From assembly GCA_964653235.1 (NCBI GenBank), contig CAZZCP010000075.1, positions 1-10,855 on the forward strand: DNA of 10,855 bases, given 5' to 3'. The first letter of the stretch is position 1. The number at the start of each line of letters is the position of its first letter. Of the stretch, positions 7,379 to 10,855 are shown in pieces. The notes under the pieces were generated by a model. That model was not told the DNA's origin. It made no database searches and was given only the letters and a program-made list of their open reading frames with translations. This DNA is from CAZZCP01 sp964653235. GTDB taxonomy: Bacteria > Bdellovibrionota > Bdellovibrionia > Bdellovibrionales > UBA840. Both the position numbers and the translations under genes were made by a program.

Positions 7379-7946
7379 GTTGTTCTTTTTTTATTTGAAT
7401 TATTTTTTCTATACTTGATTTCACTTCGTCTAAGTTTTGATTGTCTTGTATTGCTTCTAAGCAATTGAGCTCTTTTTCAGTTTGAGTTTGAATGGATTTA
7501 TAGAAATAATTGTAGGCATTGACCAGCTCTTGGTAGTCTTCGCTGTGACGTACTCTCACCTCGGGTTGATGAAAATCTCCTTGCGCCAATCTTAATAAAT
7601 GCTTTTTAATTACGATCAAAGGTCCAGCAATTCCATAAGTAAGCTTTAAACCCAAGCTTAGAGAAAAAAGTAGTACCCCGACCAGCGAAAAAATATAGAG
7701 ATTGGCAATCCAATCTCTCTCAACTTCAAGATTAGAAACCAATGCTGGGGCATTTTCATAAGCTAAGTCGATAAAGACGAAATAATTCTGGCGAATAAAG
7801 TAAAAACTCACACCGCCTACTAAAAGACTCATTATTCCAATTCCAAAAACCAGAATCAGTGTGTACTTCCATTGAAAGCCAGAATTTACAAGCAGTCGTT
7901 TTCTCTTAAAAAAACCTGAACTCGGCCTATTTTTTACGAGTTTCAT
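7320..7946 (-). CDS. Two-TM HAMP-domain membrane protein without an output domain
   Basis: A 208-residue inner-membrane protein. TM1 is at about 27-50 (KYTLILVFGIGIMSLLVGGVS), a short periplasmic loop of about 30 residues follows, and TM2 is at about 80-103. The TM2 exit reads KLTYGIAGPL followed by HLLRLAQGDFHQPEVRVRHSEDYQEL, a good HAMP linker with its conserved Pro and the GDF/EL/N pattern. Residues 155-190 continue as coil. There is no MCP signalling tip, kinase, cyclase or GGDEF domain, so it may signal by protein contact or act in membrane organisation. Proteins of this style (basic N-terminus, RLLVN-FQWKY before TM1) are familiar from delta-proteobacteria-like genomes; I recall no defined function. 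Its 3' end runs 59 nt into smpB on the opposite strand. Start ATG 7946 has only weak purines upstream. Confidence 0.82.
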   Translation of the reverse strand: MKLVKNRPSSGFFKRKRLLVNSGFQWKYTLILVFGIGIMSLLVGGVSFYFIRQNYFVFIDLAYENAPALVSNLEVERDWIANLYIFSLVGVLLFSLSLGLKLTYGIAGPLIVIKKHLLRLAQGDFHQPEVRVRHSEDYQELVNAYNYFYKSIQTQTEKELNCLEAIQDNQNLDEVKSSIEKIIQIKKEQLNGEISLEPETTHDSHHAS

Positions 7947-7965
7947 ACTTTCAGTTTAGTAGGGA

Positions 7966-7994
7966 TTGTCATTGACGAAAAGCTCCCCTATTCT
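7966..7994 (+). promoter_or_regulatory. Probable sigma-70 promoter giving a leaderless lipoprotein mRNA
   Basis: TTGTCA at 7966-7971 (5 of 6 matches to the -35 box) and TATTCT at 7989-7994 (4 of 6 to the -10 box) are separated by exactly 17 bases. Transcription would start 6-7 bases later, at about 8000-8001, which is the ATG of the lipoprotein gene. No Shine-Dalgarno at a proper distance precedes that ATG (AAGG sits only 2 bases away), which fits a leaderless transcript. Prediction only. Confidence 0.45.
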
Positions 7995-8000
7995 AAGGCT

Positions 8001-8831
8001 ATGAATTCATCTTCAAAAGGTCGAGAGATCACAGTCTTTCAAATAGGTAAATTCTTCCTTCTAGGAACTTTTATCCTTTCTTGTAGCAGCAACTCAAAGC
8101 CAGAGTTTCAAAACCAGTACCAAGGCGATGCGCTCAAAGTTCAAGATGAATACAGTATAAAGGCCGATCGTCAAGAGCTTGATGAAGCTCGAGCACTGCT
8201 TAGTCCTGAGGTAAAAAAAGAAACCGATGAACTGGCTTTTATTCTCAATACTTTAGACCCAGAGTTTAAGACCGAACCCAATCGGATTCGTAGTAAATTT
8301 GACAAAGCCATTCGAAAAAAACGCGAAAAATTTCGCAAGCGAATGCGAAAAGTTCGCCAAGACTTTGATAAAAAAGAAAGAAAAGACCGTGAGACTTTCT
8401 TAAAAGAACTCAAAGAACGAAGAAACTCTGCAAAGACCAAGCAAATGGAAAGAGAGGAGAGAAAAGAATTTTACTCTCAGCTCGATGACTTGCGAAAAGA
8501 TTATTTTGCGAATTCAAAAGAACGAAGAAAAGACTTTGAAGCTCAGCAAAAAGAAATACGTAAAAATCAAGAAGAGTACTTTCGAGATATGCGAAAGCGG
8601 CTCAACGATGAATTGAGAATTTATCGAACCGAGTTCAACTTGCGTAAACGTAAAAAGCGCGAAGAAGAAAGACTCAATCGTCAAAAGCAAAGAGAAGAGC
8701 GTGCGTTTCAAAGAAAACAATCACGCCAGAGAGCAAAGCAAGTACAAACTGTAAACCCCGAGGCGCAGCAATTGAATGACGAGATCTCTGAAATGTACAA
8801 AAAACCCGCCAAACCTATGGAAGCAGAATAG
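8001..8831 (+). CDS. Highly charged coiled-coil lipoprotein
   Basis: A 276-residue secreted lipoprotein of unknown function. After a short basic N-terminus comes a hydrophobic stretch (FFLLGTFIL) and a lipobox ILSC with Cys28 as the predicted lipidated residue, followed by SSNSKPEF. From about residue 85 to 250 it is one long charged helix dense in Lys, Arg and Glu with repeated RKKRE/KRRNS/RKDFE-like blocks, spaced as for a single alpha-helix or coiled coil. The tail is Pro-containing (KKPAKPMEAE). The high basic charge could let it touch peptidoglycan or other envelope polymers, but that is inference. Gene and promoter are divergent from the HAMP gene, 54 bases apart. The repetitive base composition creates long empty frames on the other strand at 8171-8440 and 8514-8720 that are not genes. 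Confidence 0.85.
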   Translation: MNSSSKGREITVFQIGKFFLLGTFILSCSSNSKPEFQNQYQGDALKVQDEYSIKADRQELDEARALLSPEVKKETDELAFILNTLDPEFKTEPNRIRSKFDKAIRKKREKFRKRMRKVRQDFDKKERKDRETFLKELKERRNSAKTKQMEREERKEFYSQLDDLRKDYFANSKERRKDFEAQQKEIRKNQEEYFRDMRKRLNDELRIYRTEFNLRKRKKREEERLNRQKQREERAFQRKQSRQRAKQVQTVNPEAQQLNDEISEMYKKPAKPMEAE

Positions 8832-8942
8832 TTAATTATCCATTGCTTTCAAAATTTTAGCAATACGTAGAACATTTGGTGCATAATCTGAGACGATAAT
8901 GGCATTTCTTGAAGAGAAAACTGCTATTTCACCCAAGCCATC
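8832..8942 (-). pseudogene. Remnant of a type II secretin (GspD-like) N-domain
   Basis: On the minus strand an open stretch of 36 codons followed by TAA encodes GEIAVFSSRNAIIVSDYAPNV and then LRIAKILKAMDN. This has the shape of the N1 domain of GspD secretins, where a strand (xNxLIVxD) is followed by the helix YADNxRRIAxIIxxLD. Directly upstream in frame is TGA at 8945-8943, and the 26 bases before that (to the permease stop at 8972) do not look like secretin. Everything after the N1 helix (N2, N3, beta-barrel) is absent, because the lipoprotein gene ends at 8831. It is therefore a gene fragment, not a working secretin; a very short unrelated protein is possible. It lies on the same strand as the permease. 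The similarity is by eye. Confidence 0.5.
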
Positions 8943-8971
8943 TCAAAAAGGATTATTCGAAAAAAATGAAA

Positions 8972-10165
8972 TTATGACAAAAATTTGTCACCCAGTAGCA
9001 AAAAGAGATAAGGGAGTGAGCCTAGTAACATTCCCAGTATTGGTATAATCTGTGGAAATTTACGCTTTTGTTTTGGTAATTTGAAAGATGCATAGTTGGT
9101 AATAAAATAGTAGGCCACAACTCCTAGGGCTGAAAGCTGCCAATTGCTTTTCACTCCTCCGGTAGCGCTTAAAAGCAATATAACAAATCCTGACACCAAA
9201 ACTGAAATATAGGGACTTGAATTTTTAGGATCAATGATCGTGAAGAACTGAGGTAAGTCACCCCGATCTCCCATTGCATAATAGACTCTCGATAAACCCA
9301 AAATTAAATTGAGTAAAACCGAAAGCATTGAAGTGATGGCAGCAAAAGACAAAAAAGAAGAGAGTGCAGATTGGTTCCAGTTCTTTGCAACCTGACTGAG
9401 ACTAGCCGATAATGCCTCACCCGTTTTGGCAAACTCAAGAGATCCCAAAGAATCCAAACTAACTACAATAACAAAAACGTATAAGATAAATGCAATACCC
9501 ACGGTGGCCAATATAGCTTTAGGGAGATTCTTTTCAGGATCGGTGATCTCTTCACCCATGGTAGCCACGCGGCCATAACCGGTGAAAGCAACAAACAAAA
9601 ACATATAGGCTGATACTAAATCTCGAAAGGCTGCTGGCTCTTGCGCAAGGCCAGTATAGCGTGGCATTTGAAAGCCAAAAACAATGAAGACCATAAGCGC
9701 AAGCAAGGTGGTGGCCAATAAGAGATAGTTCACTTGTGTAGACTTCTTAACTCCGTAAGCAGATAAGAGAGTGAGTAAAATTACAATAGCCACAGAAGTT
9801 TGGTGCAAAGGCAGTGATGTTGAAAACAAAAAGTTAAAGTAGTTAACACTGGCAAGAGCAGCCGTTGCTGCCGATGCTGACTTAGCCAATAAAAACAATA
9901 GTCCTGCCAAGCGCCCCCACCATGGGCTCAAAAATCGATAGGCGTAGGCATAAGTTCCACCACTTACTGGATGCGCTGCTGATAATTGAGCCTGAGAAAG
10001 CGCATTGCAAACTGCAAAGAGTCCCGCAAGAATCAAACAATATAAAACCGAGTCTTTTGCCATCTCTGTTGCCAGTGACAAACTGACAAATACACCTGTT
10101 CCTAAAATAGAACTGAGTCCTAGACTGATGGCCCCGGGTAAACTCAATTGACGCTTTAAAGACAT
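8972..10165 (-). CDS. APC-superfamily amino-acid permease
   Basis: A 397-residue secondary transporter of the amino acid-polyamine-organocation superfamily, with about eleven to twelve hydrophobic segments. Family signatures are in order: the unwound TM1 region LGLSSILGTGVFV (residues about 17-29), the TM2-TM3 loop HPVSGGTYAYAYRFL, the TM6 segment FVAFTGYGRVA followed by the cytoplasmic motif MGEEITDPEKNLPKAI (about 203-218), and GLSRVYYAMGDRGDLPQFF in the TM8-TM9 loop. It ends right after the last helix (LFLLLGDKFLS), slightly shorter than many members (430-480). The start ATG at 10165 was preferred over GTG at 10180, which would overlap ksgA by 7 nt; both are possible and neither has a strong ribosome site. 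It follows ksgA closely and is probably co-transcribed. Substrate not predictable beyond amino acids or related amines. Confidence 0.93.
   Translation of the reverse strand: MSLKRQLSLPGAISLGLSSILGTGVFVSLSLATEMAKDSVLYCLILAGLFAVCNALSQAQLSAAHPVSGGTYAYAYRFLSPWWGRLAGLLFLLAKSASAATAALASVNYFNFLFSTSLPLHQTSVAIVILLTLLSAYGVKKSTQVNYLLLATTLLALMVFIVFGFQMPRYTGLAQEPAAFRDLVSAYMFLFVAFTGYGRVATMGEEITDPEKNLPKAILATVGIAFILYVFVIVVSLDSLGSLEFAKTGEALSASLSQVAKNWNQSALSSFLSFAAITSMLSVLLNLILGLSRVYYAMGDRGDLPQFFTIIDPKNSSPYISVLVSGFVILLLSATGGVKSNWQLSALGVVAYYFITNYASFKLPKQKRKFPQIIPILGMLLGSLPYLFLLLGDKFLS
8975..8990. repeat. Short perfect inverted repeat at the end of the permease gene
   Basis: TGACAAA, two bases, then TTTGTCA form a 7-bp perfect inverted repeat inside the last codons of the permease (GDKFLS and stop). 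The 2-base loop and AT content make it a poor terminator; an operator is possible but its position at a 3' end argues against one. Possibly chance. Confidence 0.25.
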
Positions 10166-10173
10166 GGCATTTT

Positions 10174-10560
10174 CTAGCACATGCCAAGAAAGAGAAAAAG
10201 CTCTTTGAATTCTTGCGGACTCAATTTCTCTGGGCGGATATCTTCACTCAGGCCTTGGCTTTGTAAATACTGCAAAAGTTTCTCTTTGGGATAAGAGGCA
10301 AGGTTTTTACTCAACTTTTTTCGCCTTTGTGCAAATGCCATCTTTACAAAAGATAAAAATTTTATGCCTTCTTGCAATTGAGCTTTGTAGCGAAAAGCCA
10401 AAACCCGAGATGCCACTTTAGGTGGAGGATAAAAATCTTTGGGTCCGGCATCGAGAACCAACTCAATTTGCCAAAAATTTTGGGCTATCACCGAAAGCAT
10501 ACCATAATCTTCTGTTCCAGCTTTCGCTAGAATTCTTTGCGCCACTTCTTTTTGAAACAC
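10174..10560 (-). pseudogene. rsmA: RsmA/KsgA 16S rRNA dimethyladenosine transferase, C-terminal part only
   Basis: The native enzyme dimethylates two adjacent adenosines (A1518 and A1519 in E. coli 16S rRNA). This fragment, about 128 residues, begins at VFQKEVAQRILAKAGTEDYGM, directly after the place where the NLPY catalytic motif would stand. It continues through DFYPPPKVASRVLAF and FVKMAFAQRRKKLSKNL to RPEKLSPQEFKELF. The first 130 or so residues, with the AdoMet-binding GxGxG motif and NLPY, are missing and replaced in the same frame by PutA-like sequence at about 10560. The KsgA part has the low GC of the rest of the window (24 of 60 bases at 10501-10560). I infer that the real organism has a full gene and that this copy is cut by a chimeric joint. 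It precedes the permease with 7-nt overlap or 8-nt spacing, depending on the start. Confidence 0.9.
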
Positions 10561-10855
10561 CGCCAGCGACCGGTCCAGGATCTGGTTGACGAAGCTGCTG
10601 TTGGCGCCGTTCTCCAGGATGCGGCGCACCAGATAGGCCAGCAGGTCCTCGTGTTCCCCCACTGGGGCGTAGATGCGGCAGGGCCGGCCGTGCCGCGCCC
10701 GCAGCCGGTCGTGCAGCGCCTCGCCCATGCCGTGCAGGCGCTGGAACTCGAACGGGGTGTCCCTGGCGATCTCCAGCACGGCGGCGGCGGTTTGGGCGTT
10801 GTGGGTGGCGAACTGGGGATAGAACCGGTCCGGCCGCGCCAGCAGGCGTCTGGCG
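10561..10855 (-). CDS. putA: Proline dehydrogenase domain of PutA, fragment on a GC-rich segment
   Basis: PutA oxidises proline to pyrroline-5-carboxylate in its FAD-binding proline dehydrogenase barrel, then to glutamate in a second domain. About 98 codons are visible and run off the window edge. Landmarks are RRLLARPDRFYPQFATHNAQT, FEFQRLHGMGEALHDRL, PCRIYAPVGEHEDLLAYLVRR and ILENGANSSFVNQI, all in the barrel's C-terminal part near the FAD and substrate sites. Base composition is quite unlike the rest: GC counts are 38, 41 and 50 of 60 for the lines beginning 10561, 10621 and 10681. The sequence resembles PutA of GC-rich proteobacteria. It is joined in frame to the KsgA piece, which I read as a chimeric assembly; rare lateral transfer with fusion is much less likely. 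Confidence 0.88.

Noticed and set aside
8171..8440. Long open frame on the minus strand under the lipoprotein
   Set aside because: It is an artefact of the Lys/Arg/Glu-rich codons on the plus strand; its Ser/Phe/Leu-rich translation has no start signal or recognisable domain. The frame at 8514-8720 is the same case.
10174..10779. A single 201-residue protein spanning the GC switch
   Set aside because: Its two halves belong to PutA and KsgA and differ sharply in base composition; the reading frame across the joint is more likely chance at a chimeric junction than a real protein.

Overview
The window reads as one moderately AT-rich Gram-negative bacterial chromosome segment, about 40% GC where I counted by hand. 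An envelope with an outer membrane is implied by an RND efflux pump, a three-domain DsbD and a lipoprotein. Gene style (Lys/Glu-rich coiled coils, TCG/CGA-rich codon use, a secretin-like remnant) would suit a Bdellovibrionota or other former delta-proteobacterial genome. That placement is inference; no rRNA or other decisive marker is present.

Layout. 1-2295 (+): an RND efflux pump inner-membrane subunit lacking roughly its first 300 residues at the window edge. 2361-4158 (+): dsbD, interrupted by a 10-N assembly gap. 4155-5102 (-): two small unknown genes, a membrane-anchored protein with a weak FecR-like stretch and a coiled-coil protein with a strong Shine-Dalgarno. 5165-7378 (+): a tight three-gene operon of an unknown 327-residue protein, an RluB-type pseudouridine synthase and SmpB, joined by 4-nt and 8-nt overlaps. 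7320-7946 (-): a two-TM HAMP protein whose 3' end runs 59 nt into smpB. 8001-8831 (+): a very charged coiled-coil lipoprotein, probably leaderless. 8832-8942 (-): a short remnant resembling a type II secretin N-domain. 8972-10165 (-): an APC-family amino-acid permease. 10174-10560 (-): the C-terminal part of the 16S rRNA dimethyltransferase RsmA/KsgA. 10561-10855 (-): a GC-rich fragment of the proline dehydrogenase domain of PutA, fused in frame to the KsgA fragment.

Functionally, the centre is translation and RNA maintenance (RluB, SmpB, KsgA) mixed with envelope functions (RND export, periplasmic disulfide reduction, amino-acid uptake, lipoprotein). I see no CRISPR array, transposase, phage gene, toxin-antitoxin pair, tRNA or rRNA. 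No stretch over 300 bases lacks a gene; the longest is the 140 bases between 8831 and 8972, which holds the secretin-like remnant.

Sequence quality matters here. Both ends and the dsbD gap carry signs of assembly trouble: a frame break in the first 26 bases, Ns at 2986-2995, and an abrupt switch to 63-83% GC at about 10560. The KsgA-PutA joint should be treated as a probable chimera, not a new fusion protein. I found no convincing new multi-gene system. The best leads are the secretin remnant, the smpB/HAMP antisense overlap and the unknown genes around the rluB-smpB operon.
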